Positions 43,697 through 54,706 of a stretch of 64,000 nucleotides of DNA are shown here, piece by piece; the stretch's first letter is position 1, and each line of letters starts with the position of its first letter. The DNA comes from Tranquillimonas rosea. Its GTDB lineage: Bacteria; Pseudomonadota; Alphaproteobacteria; Rhodobacterales; Rhodobacteraceae. The notes beneath the pieces are model-generated. The model did no database searches, was not told the origin of the DNA, and worked only from the letters and a program-made list of their open reading frames with translations. The DNA lies in contig NZ_FOGU01000006.1 in the NCBI RefSeq assembly GCF_900111315.1, forward strand, positions 272,604-336,603, read 5' to 3'. The translations under genes and the position numbers were made by a program.

Positions 43697-45100
43697 TCAA
43701 GCCGCAGCGTCGGTCAGCCGGGCGAGTGTTTCGTCCCGGCCAAGGACGAGCATCATGTCGAAGACGCTGGGCGAAACCGTGCGGCCGGCCAGTGCGGCCC
43801 GAAGCGGCTGAGCCACCTTGCCGAGTCCCAGCCCGTGCTCTTCCGCAATGCCGGCCACGATGCCTTCCAGCGTGTCGCGGGACCAGCTAGCATTTCGCAG
43901 GTGCGGCGTCAATTCTGACAGTATACCTTTGGATACAGTGTCCAGGGATTTGGACGCTTTCTCGTCCGGCTCGATCGGACGCTGCGTCAGGCAGAAATGC
44001 GCTTTTTCAAGCAGTTGCGGCAGCGTCTTCGCGCGGTCTTTCAGGCAGTACATGGCCCGGCCCAGCACCTCGCGCTCGGCCTCGGCCAGGGGATCGGCCC
44101 CGATCGCGGCCCGGAAACTGTCGATTTCTGAAAGCAGTGCAGCATCCTCCATCGCAGCGATGTGATGACCGGAAATGCTTTCCAGTTTCTTGAGGTCCAG
44201 CCGCGCCGGCGACTTGCCGATCCCGTCGAGCGAGAACCATTCCACCGCCTGCTCGGTGGTGAACACCTCGTCGTCGCCGTGGCTCCAGCCGAGCCGGGTG
44301 AGATAATTGCGCATCGCCGGCGAGGGGAAGCCCATCTCGCGGTATTCCTCGACCCCGAGCGCACCGTGCCGCTTGGACAGCTTCTTGCCGTCGGCGCCGT
44401 GGATCAGCGGGATATGGGCCCAGACCGGCGCCGGCCAGCCCATCGCCTGGTAGACGGTCATCTGCCGGGCCGCGTTGTTGAGGTGATCGTCGCCGCGGAT
44501 CACGTGAGTCACGCCCATGTCGTGATCGTCCACCACCACGGCGAGCATGTAGGTGGGCGAGCCGTCCGAGCGGAGGATGACCATGTCGTCGAGCTGGTCG
44601 TTGCGGACCCGGACCTGGCCCTGGACCTTGTCCTCGATCACGGTCTCCCCCTCGCGCGGGGCCTTCACGCGGAGCGCGTAGGGCGCGTCGGGATGGGTCG
44701 CGGGATCGGCGTCCCGCCAGGGACTTTCGAACAGGGTCGAGCGGCCTTCCTGCCGGGCGGTTTCACGGAACGACTCGATCTCTTCCTGGGTCGAGAAGCA
44801 CTTGTAGGCGGTGCCGGCGGCCAGCATCTCGCGCGCGACCTCGGCGTGACGGTCGGCGCGGGCGGCCTGGCTGATCGCCTCGCCGTCATGGTCCAGGCCA
44901 AGCCAGTCGAGCCCCGCGAAGATCGCCTGCGTCGCCTCCTCGGTCGAGCGCGCGCGGTCGGTATCCTCGATCCGCAGCAGGAAGCGGCCGCCATTGGCGC
45001 GGGCGAAGAGCCAGTTGAACAGCGCCGTCCGCGCGCCGCCGATATGCAGGAACCCGGTCGGGGACGGGGCGAAACGGGTGACCACCGGCGGCTGGGACAT
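43697..45100 (-). CDS. gltX: Glutamyl-tRNA synthetase
   Basis: A 467-residue class I aminoacyl-tRNA synthetase. The HIGH motif appears as LHIGG (18-22) in [19 protein letters not shown], and the KMSKS motif as KLSKR (240-244) in [14 protein letters not shown]. The C-terminal anticodon-binding domain is complete. Alphaproteobacteria often have two GltX paralogues, one of which may also charge tRNA-Gln; which one this is cannot be told here. Upstream of gltA on the same strand and divergent from comEC. Confidence 0.94.
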   Translation of the reverse strand: MSQPPVVTRFAPSPTGFLHIGGARTALFNWLFARANGGRFLLRIEDTDRARSTEEATQAIFAGLDWLGLDHDGEAISQAARADRHAEVAREMLAAGTAYKCFSTQEEIESFRETARQEGRSTLFESPWRDADPATHPDAPYALRVKAPREGETVIEDKVQGQVRVRNDQLDDMVILRSDGSPTYMLAVVVDDHDMGVTHVIRGDDHLNNAARQMTVYQAMGWPAPVWAHIPLIHGADGKKLSKRHGALGVEEYREMGFPSPAMRNYLTRLGWSHGDDEVFTTEQAVEWFSLDGIGKSPARLDLKKLESISGHHIAAMEDAALLSEIDSFRAAIGADPLAEAEREVLGRAMYCLKDRAKTLPQLLEKAHFCLTQRPIEPDEKASKSLDTVSKGILSELTPHLRNASWSRDTLEGIVAGIAEEHGLGLGKVAQPLRAALAGRTVSPSVFDMMLVLGRDETLARLTDAAA

Positions 45101-45173
45101 CGGCGTTAACCTCTCATAAACAGGCGGGGAGATAGCGTGCCAGCGGTCTAGTCAATCGCTCTCTGGAGGACAA

Positions 45174-47222
45174 GTGGGCGCGCTGGCCACCGCAATCGCC
45201 AGGCTGTTCGACGGGCAGCGCGGCGCGTTGGTCTGCTGGGTTCCGGTCTGCCTTGGCGCGGGCATCGGCGCCTACTTTGCGCTGCCGGTCGAACCTGCGC
45301 CCTGGGCGCTGGGGACCGGCGCGCTGATCCTGCTGGCATGCGCTGTTGCCGGGCGGCGCGTCGCGGCACGGATGCCGCCTGCCGTGGCGCTCTGGCTGAT
45401 ATGCGCGGGGCTGGCGCTGGCCGGCGCGCGCAGCCTCTGGGTGGCGGAGCCAGTGCTGGGCTGGCGCTACTACGGGCCTGTGGAAGGGCGGGTGGTCAAG
45501 GTCGACCGTTCGGCCAGCGATGCGCCGCGGCTGACATTGGATCGCGTGGTGCTGGCCGACACAAGCCCCGAGCGGACGCCGCGGCGGGTGCGGGTCTCTC
45601 TCCACGGTCCGCCACCGCGACTTGCGGCGCGACCGGGGCAGACGGTGATCCTGACCGGGCACCTCTCGCCGCCGGCCGGGCCGGTCGAGCCCGGCGGGTT
45701 CGATTTCCGCCGCATGGCCTGGTTCGCCGGCATCGGCGCGGTCGGCTATACCCGCAGCCCCGCCCTGGTCTATGCGCCGCCTGCACCACGTGCGGTGCCG
45801 GTGGCGCAAGCGCGGGCCGCGATCTCTGCCGCGGTGCGCGCCGTGCTGCCGGGCGAGGTCGGGGCCTTCGCCGCGGCGATCACCACCGGCGACCGATCGG
45901 GCATCTCGGCCGAGACGGTGGAAGAGCTGCGCCTGGCGAACCTCGCGCACCTGCTGGCGATCTCGGGGCTGCACATGGGGCTCTTGACGGGGGTCGTCTT
46001 CTACGCCCTGCGGCTGGGGCTCGTGCTGCCGCCGTCCGTCGCCCTGCGCTGGCCAGTCAAGAAGATCGCCGCCGGCGGGGCGCTGGTCGCGGCGGCGGCC
46101 TATCTCGCGCTGTCGGGGGGCAACGTGGCGACGCAGCGGGCCTTCGTGATGGCGGCGGTGGTGCTGGTGGCGGTGATGCTGGATCGGCGGGCGCTGACGC
46201 TGCGGGCGGTGGCCGTCGCCGCGACGATCGTGCTGGTGCTCCGGCCCGAGGCGATGACCGGCCCCGGCTTCCAGTTGTCCTTCGCGGCCACGACGGCGCT
46301 GGTCGCTGTGTTCTCGGGCCTGCGCGCGCTGCCGTGGGACGTGCCGCGCTGGCTTCGGCCGGTGCTGGCGGTCGTGCTGTCCTCGGCGGTGGCAGGGTTT
46401 GCCACGGCGCCGTTTGCCGCGGCGCATTTCAACCGCGTGCCACACTACGGCCTGATCGCGAACCTCGCCGCAGTGCCGCTGATGGGCAGCGTGGTCATGC
46501 CCGCCGCGGTGCTGGCGGCGGTGCTGGCGCCGTTTGGGCTGGGATGGGTCGGTTTGTGGATCATGGCCCCCGCGATCCGCTGGATTCTGTTCGTGGCCGA
46601 GTGGGTCGCCGCGCGGGAGGGGGCGGTGAGCCTGGTGGTGTCGCCCGGTCCCGTCGTGCTGCCGGTGCTGAGCCTGGGGCTGCTGTGGCTGGTCCTGTGG
46701 CAGGGCCGGGCGCGATGGCTGGGGGGGGCCGTGCCCGTGGCGCTCGCCTTCGGCCTGTGGAGCCAGGCGCAGCGTCCCGATCTGCTGATCGCGTCGAGCG
46801 GCCGGCTGATGGGGCTTGCGACCGAGCGGGGGCGTGTCCTGTCGAAGCCGGTCGGCGACGGGTTTCCGGCGTCGGTCTGGCTCGAGAATGACGGTGATGG
46901 CGCGACGCAGGCCGAGGCGGCGGCGCGGCCCGGCCTGTCACGCGTGGCACCGGGTATCACGGTGGCGCAACTGGAGGGCATGCGTGTCGCGATGATTTCG
47001 GGGCGGGGACAGCAGGAGAACGCGCGGGGGGCCTGCGCGACAGCGGACCTGGTCGTGCTGCCAAGCGAGATGGAGGACCCCGCCGAACAGGCAAGCTGCG
47101 ATGTGCTGGACCGCGCGGCGCTGTCAGCGGGTGGTGCCGTGTCGCTAACCGTCACGCCCCATGGGATCGTGCGGCGGCAGGCCGGCGACACGGCGCGCCG
47201 GCCCTGGACGGGCGGTCAGTAG
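45174..47222 (+). CDS. comEC: ComEC/Rec2-family DNA uptake channel protein
   Basis: A 682-residue polytopic membrane protein of the ComEC family, which moves single-stranded DNA across the inner membrane during natural transformation and, in Rhodobacter, uptake of gene transfer agent DNA. The competence-domain motif [15 protein letters not shown] is at about 261-275, with an N-terminal OB-like domain (DUF4131, about 25-190) before it and about ten spans in all. The beta-lactamase-like C-terminal domain is short and lacks an HxHxDH metal motif, as in many proteobacterial members. The start is GTG: TGGAGGA lies 3 bases before it and no ATG fits. Divergent from gltX. Confidence 0.87.
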   Translation: MGALATAIARLFDGQRGALVCWVPVCLGAGIGAYFALPVEPAPWALGTGALILLACAVAGRRVAARMPPAVALWLICAGLALAGARSLWVAEPVLGWRYYGPVEGRVVKVDRSASDAPRLTLDRVVLADTSPERTPRRVRVSLHGPPPRLAARPGQTVILTGHLSPPAGPVEPGGFDFRRMAWFAGIGAVGYTRSPALVYAPPAPRAVPVAQARAAISAAVRAVLPGEVGAFAAAITTGDRSGISAETVEELRLANLAHLLAISGLHMGLLTGVVFYALRLGLVLPPSVALRWPVKKIAAGGALVAAAAYLALSGGNVATQRAFVMAAVVLVAVMLDRRALTLRAVAVAATIVLVLRPEAMTGPGFQLSFAATTALVAVFSGLRALPWDVPRWLRPVLAVVLSSAVAGFATAPFAAAHFNRVPHYGLIANLAAVPLMGSVVMPAAVLAAVLAPFGLGWVGLWIMAPAIRWILFVAEWVAAREGAVSLVVSPGPVVLPVLSLGLLWLVLWQGRARWLGGAVPVALAFGLWSQAQRPDLLIASSGRLMGLATERGRVLSKPVGDGFPASVWLENDGDGATQAEAAARPGLSRVAPGITVAQLEGMRVAMISGRGQQENARGACATADLVVLPSEMEDPAEQASCDVLDRAALSAGGAVSLTVTPHGIVRRQAGDTARRPWTGGQ

Positions 47223-47914
47223 GTGCGGATCAGGCCGACCAGACGGCCCTGCACCTGCACCTGGTCGTCCCGGAACACGCGGGTCTCGTAGACCGGATTC
47301 GCCGCCTCGAGCGCGATCATGCCGCCCTTGCGTCGGAACCGCTTGAGCGTCGCCTCGTGCCCCTCGACCAGCGCGACGACGATGTCGCCGTTGTCGGCGC
47401 TTGCCGTCTCGCGGACCACGACGATGTCGCCGTCGTTGATCCCTGCGTCGATCATCGAGTCGCCCTTGACCTCGAGCGCGTAGTGGCTGCCCTGGCCAGA
47501 CAGCATCGTGCCGGGAACCGACACATGCGACGCGACCTCGCTGATCGCCTCGATCGGGACACCGGCGGCGATGCGCCCCATCAGCGGCAAGTCCGATGCG
47601 TGGGACGCAACCGGAAGCGTGTTCGCGGGCGCCGGCGCGCCATCGGTCTCGGGGGCGTCGCCCTCGATCACGTCGGGCACGAAGGCGCCGCGGCTGCCCG
47701 TCTCGGGCATCTTGACGATCTCGATCGCGCGGGCGCGATGGGCGAGGCGGCGGATGAAGCCTCGCTCTTCGAGCGCGGTGATCAAGCGGTGGATGCCGGA
47801 CTTCGACCGCAGGTCCAGCGCCTCCTTCATTTCGTCGAAGGACGGGGGCACACCGTCGCGCTGCACGCGATCGTTGATGAAGGTCAGCAAATCCAATTGC
47901 TTGCGGGTCAGCAT
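47216..47914 (-). CDS. lexA: SOS repressor LexA
   Basis: A 232-residue repressor of DNA-damage genes. The winged-helix N-terminus begins [13 protein letters not shown] with the recognition helix in [19 protein letters not shown]. Self-cleavage would occur at Ala117-Gly118 (RIAAGVP), with catalytic Ser153 (VKGDSMID) and Lys191 (EATLKRF). The linker between the domains (about 70-108) is longer than in E. coli, as is usual in alphaproteobacteria. The ATG at 47914 matches the family start; an earlier in-frame ATG does not. Three GTTC half-sites 34-59 bases upstream show autoregulation. The 3' end overlaps the convergent comEC end by seven bases. Confidence 0.95.
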   Translation of the reverse strand: MLTRKQLDLLTFINDRVQRDGVPPSFDEMKEALDLRSKSGIHRLITALEERGFIRRLAHRARAIEIVKMPETGSRGAFVPDVIEGDAPETDGAPAPANTLPVASHASDLPLMGRIAAGVPIEAISEVASHVSVPGTMLSGQGSHYALEVKGDSMIDAGINDGDIVVVRETASADNGDIVVALVEGHEATLKRFRRKGGMIALEAANPVYETRVFRDDQVQVQGRLVGLIRTY

Positions 47915-47947
47915 AGCCGGCACTCCCATCCTGTACGCCGCTCGGAC

Positions 47948-47973
47948 GTTCGGCATGTGTTCTGCCAGCGTTC
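47948..47973 (-). promoter_or_regulatory. SOS box with three GTTC repeats
   Basis: GTTC occurs at 47948-47951, 47959-47962 and 47970-47973, each pair separated by exactly 7 bases. The alphaproteobacterial LexA site is a direct repeat GTTC-N7-GTTC; here two such sites overlap. It lies in the 69-bp space between moeA and lexA, so it controls lexA. Confidence 0.75.
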
Positions 47974-47983
47974 CCGCTTTGTG

Positions 47984-49168
47984 TCAAGCCTCGGGCGACA
48001 GGGACAGGTATTCGACGGTGTCGCCCGCGTCGCGGGGGCCGTCATGGGGCGGTCGGACGATCAGCGCCTGCGCGGCGGCGAAGACGCTCATCAGCGAGCT
48101 GTCCTGCCGGTCGAACGCGGACAACCCCTCGGGGCCGAGCGTCGCGCGCATGTAGTGCTCGCGCGGCCCGTTCGCCGCGACGGGGGCGGCCAGCGGCGCG
48201 CGGGCGCGGGGCGCCGGGGCGGCGCCGAGGCCCAGCATGGCGCGGAGCGCGGGCAGGACGAATACGTGCCCGCAGACCATGGACGAGACGGGGTTGCCCG
48301 GCAGACCGATCATCGGCGCGCCGTCCAACCGGCCCGCCATCAGCGGCTTTCCGGGCCGCATGGCGATCTTGTAGAAGGCGCGTTCCATCCCGCGGGCGGC
48401 AGCGACCCGGTCGACGATGTCGTGGTCCCCGACTGACGCGCCACCGATCGTGACGACGAGGTCCGCGCCGCGGGCGAAATCGAAGGCCTTGGTCAGCGAG
48501 GCGGCATTGTCCCGCGCGATGGGCAGCAGGCGGGCGCGGCCGCCGGCGGCCTCGATCATCGCCTTCAGCCCGAACGTGTTCGACGCGATGATCTGGTCGG
48601 GCCGGGGGGCCTCGCCCGGCATCGCCAGCTCGTCGCCGGTGGCGATCAGCGCGACCTCGGGCTGGCGGGCGGCGCGGATTGTACCGGTATTCATCGCCGC
48701 CAGCAGCGTCAGGTCGGCCGCGCCGAGCCGGCGGCGCGGAAAGACCTCGTCGCCGGCGCGGAAATCGCCGCCCTCGGGCCGGACGTAGAGATTGTCGTCG
48801 AGCGTCTCGCCCAGCGTGACCGTGTCGCCCTCGGCCGCGACGTCTTCCTGGATCACCACGCGGTCGGCCCCCGGCGGCACCGGGGCGCCGGTGAAGATGC
48901 GCACCGCCTCGCCGGGGCCGACGGTGCCGTCGAAGCCGTGGCCGGCCGCGCTCTGGCCGATCACCCTGAGCCGGGCGCCGGGGCGCGCATCGCCGGCGGC
49001 GAGGGCATATCCGTCCATTGCGGAGGACGGGAAGGGGGGCTGGGCCCGTGCGGCGCGCACGGGCGCCGACAGGACGCGGCCACGCGCCTCGGCCAGGGGG
49101 ACGTCCTCCGGATCGAGCGGGGCGACCAGCGCGAGGATGCCGTCCAGCGCCTCTTCGACCGAAATCAC
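47984..49168 (-). CDS. moeA: Molybdopterin molybdenumtransferase MoeA
   Basis: A 394-residue enzyme that inserts molybdate into adenylylated molybdopterin. Family features: [16 protein letters not shown] (about 45-60), [18 protein letters not shown], and the MogA-like domain with [21 protein letters not shown] and [11 protein letters not shown], then [10 protein letters not shown] and [12 protein letters not shown]. Its start overlaps the moaC stop by four bases, forming a trpC-moaC-moeA operon; moaC acts much earlier in the same pathway. The lexA gene follows. Confidence 0.94.
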   Translation of the reverse strand: MISVEEALDGILALVAPLDPEDVPLAEARGRVLSAPVRAARAQPPFPSSAMDGYALAAGDARPGARLRVIGQSAAGHGFDGTVGPGEAVRIFTGAPVPPGADRVVIQEDVAAEGDTVTLGETLDDNLYVRPEGGDFRAGDEVFPRRRLGAADLTLLAAMNTGTIRAARQPEVALIATGDELAMPGEAPRPDQIIASNTFGLKAMIEAAGGRARLLPIARDNAASLTKAFDFARGADLVVTIGGASVGDHDIVDRVAAARGMERAFYKIAMRPGKPLMAGRLDGAPMIGLPGNPVSSMVCGHVFVLPALRAMLGLGAAPAPRARAPLAAPVAANGPREHYMRATLGPEGLSAFDRQDSSLMSVFAAAQALIVRPPHDGPRDAGDTVEYLSLSPEA

Positions 49169-49644
49169 GGGGCGGCCTCGTAGCGGCCCGACTTGCCGCC
49201 CGCCTTCAGCCGCAGGCGGATGCCGCCGATCTCCATCCCCCGCTCGACCGCCTTGACCATGTCGTAGACCGTCAGGAGCGCGGTGGAGACGGCGGTCAGC
49301 GCCTCCATCTCGACGCCGGTCTGGCCGGTGGTCTTGACCGTGGCCGTGGCGCGCAGGCCGGGCAGGGCGGTGTCGGGCACGAGGTCGACGGACACGTTGG
49401 TGACCGGCAGCGGGTGGCAGAGGGGGATCAGGTCGGCGGTCTTCTTGGTGCCCATGATCCCGGCAAGGCGCGCGACGCCGATCACGTCGCCCTTCTCGGC
49501 GCGGCCCTCGGTGATGAGGTCGAGCGTCTCGCGGCGCATCGTGATGTGCCCCTCGGCCACCGCGAGGCGGGCGGTCGCGGCCTTGTCCGAGACGTCGACC
49601 ATGTGGGCGTGGCCCTCGGCGTCGAAATGGGTGAGGTCGGGCAT
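49165..49644 (-). CDS. moaC: Cyclic pyranopterin monophosphate synthase MoaC
   Basis: A 159-residue enzyme of the first stage of molybdenum cofactor synthesis, converting the MoaA product to cyclic pyranopterin monophosphate. Conserved segments are [12 protein letters not shown] (15-26), [19 protein letters not shown] with the active-site histidine, and [23 protein letters not shown]. Its ATG shares a base with the trpC stop and its stop overlaps the moeA start, so all three are coupled. Confidence 0.95.
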   Translation of the reverse strand: MPDLTHFDAEGHAHMVDVSDKAATARLAVAEGHITMRRETLDLITEGRAEKGDVIGVARLAGIMGTKKTADLIPLCHPLPVTNVSVDLVPDTALPGLRATATVKTTGQTGVEMEALTAVSTALLTVYDMVKAVERGMEIGGIRLRLKAGGKSGRYEAAP

Positions 49645-50444
49645 CAGGCGTGCACCGGGTCTTTCAGGATCGCGCGGGTGGCGTCGGCGACGTCCGGCTG
49701 GCGCATCAGGCTTTCGCCGATGAGGAAGCTGCGGGCACCGTGCCGGGCGAGTTCGGCGAGGTCGGCGGGGGTCGACAGGCCGGATTCCGCGACGAGCAGG
49801 CGGTCGCCGCCGACGCGGGCGGCGAGCTGGCGCGTGGTGTCGAGGCTGGTCTCGAAGGTGTGCAGGTCACGGTTGTTGATGCCGATCAGCGGCGAGTTCA
49901 GGCGCAGGGCGCGGTCGAGTTCGTCGGAATCGTGCACCTCGACCAGCACGTCCATCCCCCAGGACTGCGCCGCGCTCTCGAGTTCGGCGGCCTGGGCGTC
50001 GGTGACCGAGGCCATGATGATCAGGATGCAATCGGCATGGAGCGCCCGCGCCTCGGCCACCTGGTAGGTGTCGTAGAGGAAGTCCTTGCGCAGCGCGGGC
50101 AGCGACGTCGCCTCGCGCGCGGCGGTGAGAAAGGCGTCGGAGCCCTGGAAGGAGGGCCCGTCGGTGAGCACGCTGAGACAGGCCGCGCCGCCGGCCTCGT
50201 AGGCGCGCGCCAGTGCGGGCGGGTCGAAATCGGCACGGATCAGACCCTTGGACGGGCTGGCCTTCTTGACCTCGGCGATCAGGCCGTAGCCATCCTGTTG
50301 CGCGCGGCGCAGGGCGGCGGCGAAACCGCGCGGCGCGGGGGCCGCGCGGGCGGCGGCGTCGACCTCGGCGGGAGGGACGGCTTTCTTGCGCGCGGCGATC
50401 TCGTCGAGCTTGTAGGCCTTGATGCGGTCGAGAACGGTGGTCAT
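49644..50444 (-). CDS. trpC: Indole-3-glycerol phosphate synthase
   Basis: A 266-residue TIM-barrel enzyme that closes the indole ring in tryptophan synthesis. The catalytic motifs are visible: [14 protein letters not shown] (about 55-68), [37 protein letters not shown] and VAESGL. It heads the trpC-moaC-moeA group; this trpC-moaC-moeA linkage is known from other alphaproteobacteria where trpD usually stands upstream, but here tyrS is the next gene upstream and trpD is not in the window. CAGGAG precedes the ATG. Confidence 0.94.
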   Translation of the reverse strand: MTTVLDRIKAYKLDEIAARKKAVPPAEVDAAARAAPAPRGFAAALRRAQQDGYGLIAEVKKASPSKGLIRADFDPPALARAYEAGGAACLSVLTDGPSFQGSDAFLTAAREATSLPALRKDFLYDTYQVAEARALHADCILIIMASVTDAQAAELESAAQSWGMDVLVEVHDSDELDRALRLNSPLIGINNRDLHTFETSLDTTRQLAARVGGDRLLVAESGLSTPADLAELARHGARSFLIGESLMRQPDVADATRAILKDPVHA

Positions 50445-50469
50445 CGGCGGTGCTCCTGTCGGGCGGCGC

Positions 50470-50507
50470 GGGGGGCTGTCCGCCCCCCGCCGGTCCTGCG
50501 GACCGGC
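50470..50507 (-). terminator. Two tandem GC-rich hairpins between tyrS and trpC
   Basis: GGGGGGC at 50470-50476 pairs with GCCCCCC at 50482-50488; directly next to it GCCGGTCC at 50489-50496 pairs with GGACCGGC at 50500-50507. They lie between the tyrS stop and the trpC start, both on the minus strand, and probably mark the end of the tyrS message. No long T-run is present. Confidence 0.5.
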
Positions 50508-50537
50508 TCCCCCCGAGGATATTTGGGGACAGAAGAA
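50507..50537 (+). repeat. Dispersed intergenic repeat, copy 2
   Basis: This segment contains GAGGATATTTGGGGACAGAA, clearly similar to the reverse complement of 11061-11090. Both copies stand next to strong hairpins at the end of a gene. Confidence 0.45.
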
Positions 50538-50549
50538 GACATCGCCGCG

Positions 50550-51803
50550 CTAGCCGGCGAGGGTGACGAGCGCGTGGCGTTTCTTGCCCGCGCTGAGCTT
50601 CTTGGGTTCGGCGAGGGCGGCGGCGTCGAGCATCAGGCCCGGATCGGTGAGCGGAGCGTCGTCGAGGCGGGCGCCGTTGTCGGCGATCAGGCGCTTGGCC
50701 TCCTTGCCGGTCCTGGCGAGGCCGGAGCGGACGATCAGCTGCACGATCGAGATGCCCTCGCCGACCTCGTCTGCAGAGAGCGCGAGGGTGGGCAGGTCGT
50801 CGCCCGCGCCGCCCTTCTCGAACACCTCGCGGGCGGTCGCCTCGGCCGTGGCGGCGGCGTCGGCGCCGTGGCACAGCGTGGTGACGGCATTCGCGAGGAT
50901 GACCTTGGCGGCGTTGATCTCGGATCCGCCGAGGGCGCCGAGGCGGTCGCATTCCTCGACCGGCAGCTCGGTGTAGAGCCGGGCGAAGCGGCCGACGTCG
51001 GCGTCGGTGGTGTTGCGCCAGAACTGCCAGAACTCGTAGGGCGAGAGCATGTCGGCGTTCAGCCAGACGGCGCCGCCGGCGCTCTTGCCCATCTTGCGCC
51101 CGTCGGAGGTGGTCAGGAGCGGCGAGGTCAGGCCGAAGATCTCGTGGTCGAGCACGCGGCGGGTGAGGTCGATGCCGTTGACGATGTTGCCCCACTGGTC
51201 GGAGCCACCCATCTGCAGCAGGCAGCCGTAGCGGCGATTCAGCTCGAGGAAGTCGTAGGCCTGCAGGATCATGTAATTGAACTCGAGGAACGACAGTGAC
51301 TGCTCGCGGTCGAGCCGGGACTTCACGCTTTCGAACGAGAGCATCCGGTTGACCGAGAAGTGGCGGCCGATGTCGCGCAGGAATTCGAGGTAGTTCAGCC
51401 CGTCGAGCCATTCGGCGTTGTCGAGCATCAGCGCGTCCGTGGGCCCATCGCCGTAGGCGAGGTACTTGGCGAACACGCCCTTCATGCCCGCGATGTTTTC
51501 GGCGATGGCGTCGGGCGTCAGCAGGGGGCGTTCGTCCGAGCGGAAGGACGGGTCGCCCACCTTGGTCGTGCCGCCGCCCATCAGCGTGATCGGCTTGTGC
51601 CCGGTCTTCTGCAGCCAGCGCAGCATCATGATGTTCAGCAGGTGGCCGACATGGAGCGACTGCGCCGTCGCGTCATAGCCGATATAGGCGGGCACCACGC
51701 CGGCGGCCAGCGCCTCGTCCAGACCCTGATAATCGGTGCAGTCGGCCAGGAAGCCGCGGGACATCATGACGTCCAGAAAATCCGATTTCGGGTGGTAGGT
51801 CAT
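50550..51803 (-). CDS. tyrS: Tyrosyl-tRNA synthetase
   Basis: A 417-residue class I synthetase. HVGH at residues 51-54 ([15 protein letters not shown]) is the HIGH motif and KMGKS (in [14 protein letters not shown]) the KMSKS motif; the tyrosine pocket YMILQAYDF and GGSDQWGNI are intact, and the S4-like C-terminal domain is present. Divergent from anmK, an arrangement I recall from other Rhodobacterales. Confidence 0.95.
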   Translation of the reverse strand: MTYHPKSDFLDVMMSRGFLADCTDYQGLDEALAAGVVPAYIGYDATAQSLHVGHLLNIMMLRWLQKTGHKPITLMGGGTTKVGDPSFRSDERPLLTPDAIAENIAGMKGVFAKYLAYGDGPTDALMLDNAEWLDGLNYLEFLRDIGRHFSVNRMLSFESVKSRLDREQSLSFLEFNYMILQAYDFLELNRRYGCLLQMGGSDQWGNIVNGIDLTRRVLDHEIFGLTSPLLTTSDGRKMGKSAGGAVWLNADMLSPYEFWQFWRNTTDADVGRFARLYTELPVEECDRLGALGGSEINAAKVILANAVTTLCHGADAAATAEATAREVFEKGGAGDDLPTLALSADEVGEGISIVQLIVRSGLARTGKEAKRLIADNGARLDDAPLTDPGLMLDAAALAEPKKLSAGKKRHALVTLAG

Positions 51804-51873
51804 CGCTCTTTCGGTCCATTCTCCTGGGTGCGGCCCCTTCTATACCGGGCCGGTCGGGCAGAGGAAAGGTTTC

Positions 51874-52998
51874 ATGGGCAGAGGTCTCAGGGCAGTGTTG
51901 AGCGACGGCCCGGTCTGGGCCCTGGGTGCGATGTCGGGCACCTCGCTGGACGGGGTGGACGCGGCGATGATCCGCACGGACGGCACCACGATCGAGGCGT
52001 TCGGAGAGACCCGCTATCGCCCCTACAGCGGCGCCGAGCGCGAAGTGCTGCGGGCGGCCCTGGGCCACTGGAGCGGGCCAGAGGTGGGCCGCGCGACGGA
52101 AGTGGTCGAGACCGCCCATGCCGAGCTGCTGACCCGGTTCGACGGGGCCGAGCTGGTGGGCTTTCACGGACAGACCGTGGCGCACGACCCGCGCGGTCGC
52201 GGCACGCTGCAGCTGGGCGACGGGCATGTCCTGTCGGAGCTCCTGGCGTTGCCGGTGGTGTGGGACTTCCGCTCGACCGACGTGGGCATGGGGGGCGAGG
52301 GCGCGCCGCTGGCGCCGTTCTTTCATTTCGCCTGCGCGCGGTGGCTGGGCGCGCGGGCGCCGGTGGCGTTCCTCAATTTGGGCGGCGTCGGCAACCTGAC
52401 CTGGGCGGACCCCCGGTTCGACGCGCCGGAGGCCGAGGGCGCGTGCCTGGCCTTCGATACCGGGCCGGCCAACGCGCCGGTCAACGACCTGATGCAGGCG
52501 CGGCGCGGGCTGGGCCACGATGCCGACGGCGTGCTGGCGGCCGAGGGCGAGGCGGATGCCGGCGTGGTGACGCGGCTGCTGCGCGAGCCCTATTTCCGCC
52601 GGATGCCGCCGAAATCGCTCGACCGGGACAGCTTTGCCTGGCTGCCCGATGCGGTGGAGAGCCTGTCGGATGCCGACGCGGCGGCGACGCTGACCGCCTG
52701 CGCGGCGGCCTGCGTGGCCGAGGCGATGGCGCATTGTCCGACGCCGCCCGCGCAACTGCTCGTGGCCGGGGGCGGGCGGCTGAACCCGACGCTGATGGCG
52801 ATGATCGCCGCGATGGTGGAGTGCGAGGTCGCCGCGGTCGAGGAGGTCGGTCTGAACGGCGACATGCTGGAGGCGCAGGCGTTCGCGCACCTGGCGGTGC
52901 GGGTGGCGCGGGGGATGCCGACCTCGGGGCCGTCGACGACCGGCGTGGCGGCGGCGATCGGTGGCGGCACGGTCAGCTTGCCGGGCGTGCCGGCCTGA
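51874..52998 (+). CDS. anmK: Anhydro-N-acetylmuramic acid kinase
   Basis: A 374-residue ASKHA-fold kinase that recycles cell-wall anhydro-N-acetylmuramic acid to N-acetylmuramic acid 6-phosphate. Conserved parts are [16 protein letters not shown] (about 18-33), [37 protein letters not shown] with the catalytic aspartate, and the C-terminal [29 protein letters not shown] precedes the ATG. Divergent from tyrS; the rest of the murein recycling pathway is not nearby. Confidence 0.93.
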   Translation: MGRGLRAVLSDGPVWALGAMSGTSLDGVDAAMIRTDGTTIEAFGETRYRPYSGAEREVLRAALGHWSGPEVGRATEVVETAHAELLTRFDGAELVGFHGQTVAHDPRGRGTLQLGDGHVLSELLALPVVWDFRSTDVGMGGEGAPLAPFFHFACARWLGARAPVAFLNLGGVGNLTWADPRFDAPEAEGACLAFDTGPANAPVNDLMQARRGLGHDADGVLAAEGEADAGVVTRLLREPYFRRMPPKSLDRDSFAWLPDAVESLSDADAAATLTACAAACVAEAMAHCPTPPAQLLVAGGGRLNPTLMAMIAAMVECEVAAVEEVGLNGDMLEAQAFAHLAVRVARGMPTSGPSTTGVAAAIGGGTVSLPGVPA

Positions 52999-53010
52999 CC
53001 GCGCGCCGCG

Positions 53011-53514
53011 TCAGTCGCGGCCGCGATAGGGCTCGACGTATTGCAGCGCCATGTCCCAGGGGAAGAAGATCCAGGTGTCCTGGCTGACCTCGGTGATGAA
53101 GGTGTCGACCATCCCGCGGCCCTTGGGCTTGGCGTAGATCGTCGCGCAATGGGCGCGGGGATAGAGCTCTCGCACCAGTTCCAGCGTCTTGCCGCTGTCC
53201 ACGAGGTCGTCGACGATCAGGATGCCGTGGCCGTCGCCCATGAGATCGGCGTCGGGGGATTTCAGCACCTGCGCCGCGGCCTGCGTCTGGTGGTTGTAGG
53301 ACTTGACGCTGATCGTGTCGACGGTGCGAATGTCGAGCTCGCGCGCGACGATCATCGCCGGGGCCATGCCGCCGCGGGTGATCGCCACGACCCCGCGCCA
53401 GGCGCCGTCGGCCGGTCCGTCGTCGAGGCGCCAGGCAAGGGCGCGGGCGTCGCGGTGAAGCTGGTCCCAGCTGACGTGGAATCCCTTTTCGTGGGGCAGG
53501 CGGGTCGTGGACAT
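53011..53514 (-). CDS. gpt: Xanthine phosphoribosyltransferase
   Basis: A 167-residue purine salvage enzyme that joins xanthine or guanine to PRPP. The PRPP-binding loop [13 protein letters not shown] is at about 108-120, with [19 protein letters not shown] before it and the C-terminal [10 protein letters not shown]. The start was set at the ATG at 53514, with AGGA about 8 bases upstream; an ATG three codons earlier has poorer spacing. Convergent with anmK. Confidence 0.92.
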   Translation of the reverse strand: MSTTRLPHEKGFHVSWDQLHRDARALAWRLDDGPADGAWRGVVAITRGGMAPAMIVARELDIRTVDTISVKSYNHQTQAAAQVLKSPDADLMGDGHGILIVDDLVDSGKTLELVRELYPRAHCATIYAKPKGRGMVDTFITEVSQDTWIFFPWDMALQYVEPYRGRD

Positions 53515-53799
53515 GGGGGTCATCCTATGGCGATGCGCAGGTCCGGTCGCGCGCTTGGCGCGCTCCGGCACGGGCGCAGGGTGGCTACGGGCGGGATGGA
53601 ACTGCGCTGATCGCGGGGGCCGAACGCTGGGTCGGGTCCCGACGCAGCGGGTAGAAGGGGGGATGGTGTCAACGGTGCGGTGCGAAGCGCCCGAAATGCG
53701 CGGGAGCGCGCGGCATCGGTCCTGGTGGGGCGGGGCTGTCGCCTTGCGGCCGGGACGGCGCGGTGGGCACTCTGCCGGGTCTCGGGCCCCATCACGCGC
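53515..53799. other. Intergenic region between gpt and fabI, nothing recognised
   Basis: 285 bases, both flanking genes on the minus strand. It must hold the gpt promoter and the fabI 3' end. I saw no convincing terminator, RNA gene or coding frame; the open minus-strand frame across it has an arginine/proline composition typical of spurious GC-rich ORFs. Confidence 0.6.
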
Positions 53800-54606
53800 C
53801 TACGCCTTGGTGATGTCCGGGGCGTCGACCGCCTTCATGCCCACGACGTGATAGCCGGCGTCAACGTGCAGGACCTCGCCGGTCACGGCGCTGCCGAGAT
53901 CGGACAGGAGATACAGGGCGGACTTGCCGACCTCTTCCTGGGTCACGTTGCGGCGGAGCGGCGAATTGTACTCGTTCCACTTCATGATGTAGCGGAAATC
54001 GCCGATGCCGCTGGCGGCGAGCGTCTTGATCGTGCCGGCGGAGATCGCGTTCACGCGTATGCCGTCCTTGCCCAGGTCCTCGGCAAGGTAGCGCACCGAC
54101 GCCTCGAGCGCGGCCTTGGCGACACCCATGACGTTGTAGTGCGGCATCACCTTCTCTGCGCCGTAATAGGTGAGGGTCAGGGCGGCGCCGCCCTCGTTCA
54201 TCAGCTTTTCGGCACGCTGCATCACGGCGGTGAAGGAATAGACCGATATGTCCATCGACATACGGAAATTCTCGGGGCTGGTGTCCACATAGCGGCCGCG
54301 CAGCTCGGACTTGTCGGAAAAGCCGATGGCGTGGACCACGAAGTCGAGCCCGCCCCAGACTTCCTTGATCCTGTCGAAGAGCGCGTCGAGCGACGCCGGG
54401 TCGCCGACGTCGCAGGGGACGACGAAATCGGACCCCAGGCTTTCGGCCAGCGGGCCCACACGCTTGAGAAGCTGCTCACCCTGGTAGGAGAACGCAAGTT
54501 CGGCCCCGGCCTCGGCGCAGGCCTGGGCGACGCCCCAAGCGATGGACTTGTCGTTCGCAAGCCCCATGATCAGCCCGCGTTTTCCTTCGAGCAATCCAGT
54601 CGCCAT
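53800..54606 (-). CDS. fabI: Enoyl-[acyl-carrier-protein] reductase, FabI type
   Basis: A 268-residue NADH-dependent short-chain reductase that completes each fatty acid elongation cycle. GLLEGKRGLIMGLANDKSIAWG (first 25 residues) is the FabI-type nucleotide site, and the catalytic pair is Y157-x6-K164 in YNVMGVAKAALE, with the second tyrosine in TYYGAEKV. The C-terminal SALYLLSDLGSAVTGEVLHVDAGYH is intact. Divergent from pdxH. Alphaproteobacteria often hold two FabI copies, so essentiality cannot be assumed. Confidence 0.95.
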   Translation of the reverse strand: MATGLLEGKRGLIMGLANDKSIAWGVAQACAEAGAELAFSYQGEQLLKRVGPLAESLGSDFVVPCDVGDPASLDALFDRIKEVWGGLDFVVHAIGFSDKSELRGRYVDTSPENFRMSMDISVYSFTAVMQRAEKLMNEGGAALTLTYYGAEKVMPHYNVMGVAKAALEASVRYLAEDLGKDGIRVNAISAGTIKTLAASGIGDFRYIMKWNEYNSPLRRNVTQEEVGKSALYLLSDLGSAVTGEVLHVDAGYHVVGMKAVDAPDITKA

Positions 54607-54706
54607 TTCCCGCCCCGTATCAGCCGCCTTGCACGTTTCGGTCGTTTAGGCGATTGGCTTGGGGGCATCAAGGGCGCCGGGCGCCTTGGCGACGACAGGA
54701 GCGACC

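Noticed and set aside
53520..53795. 91-residue minus-strand frame between gpt and fabI
   Set aside because: Arg/Pro/Ser-rich composition, no ribosome binding site and no recognised similarity; probably non-coding.
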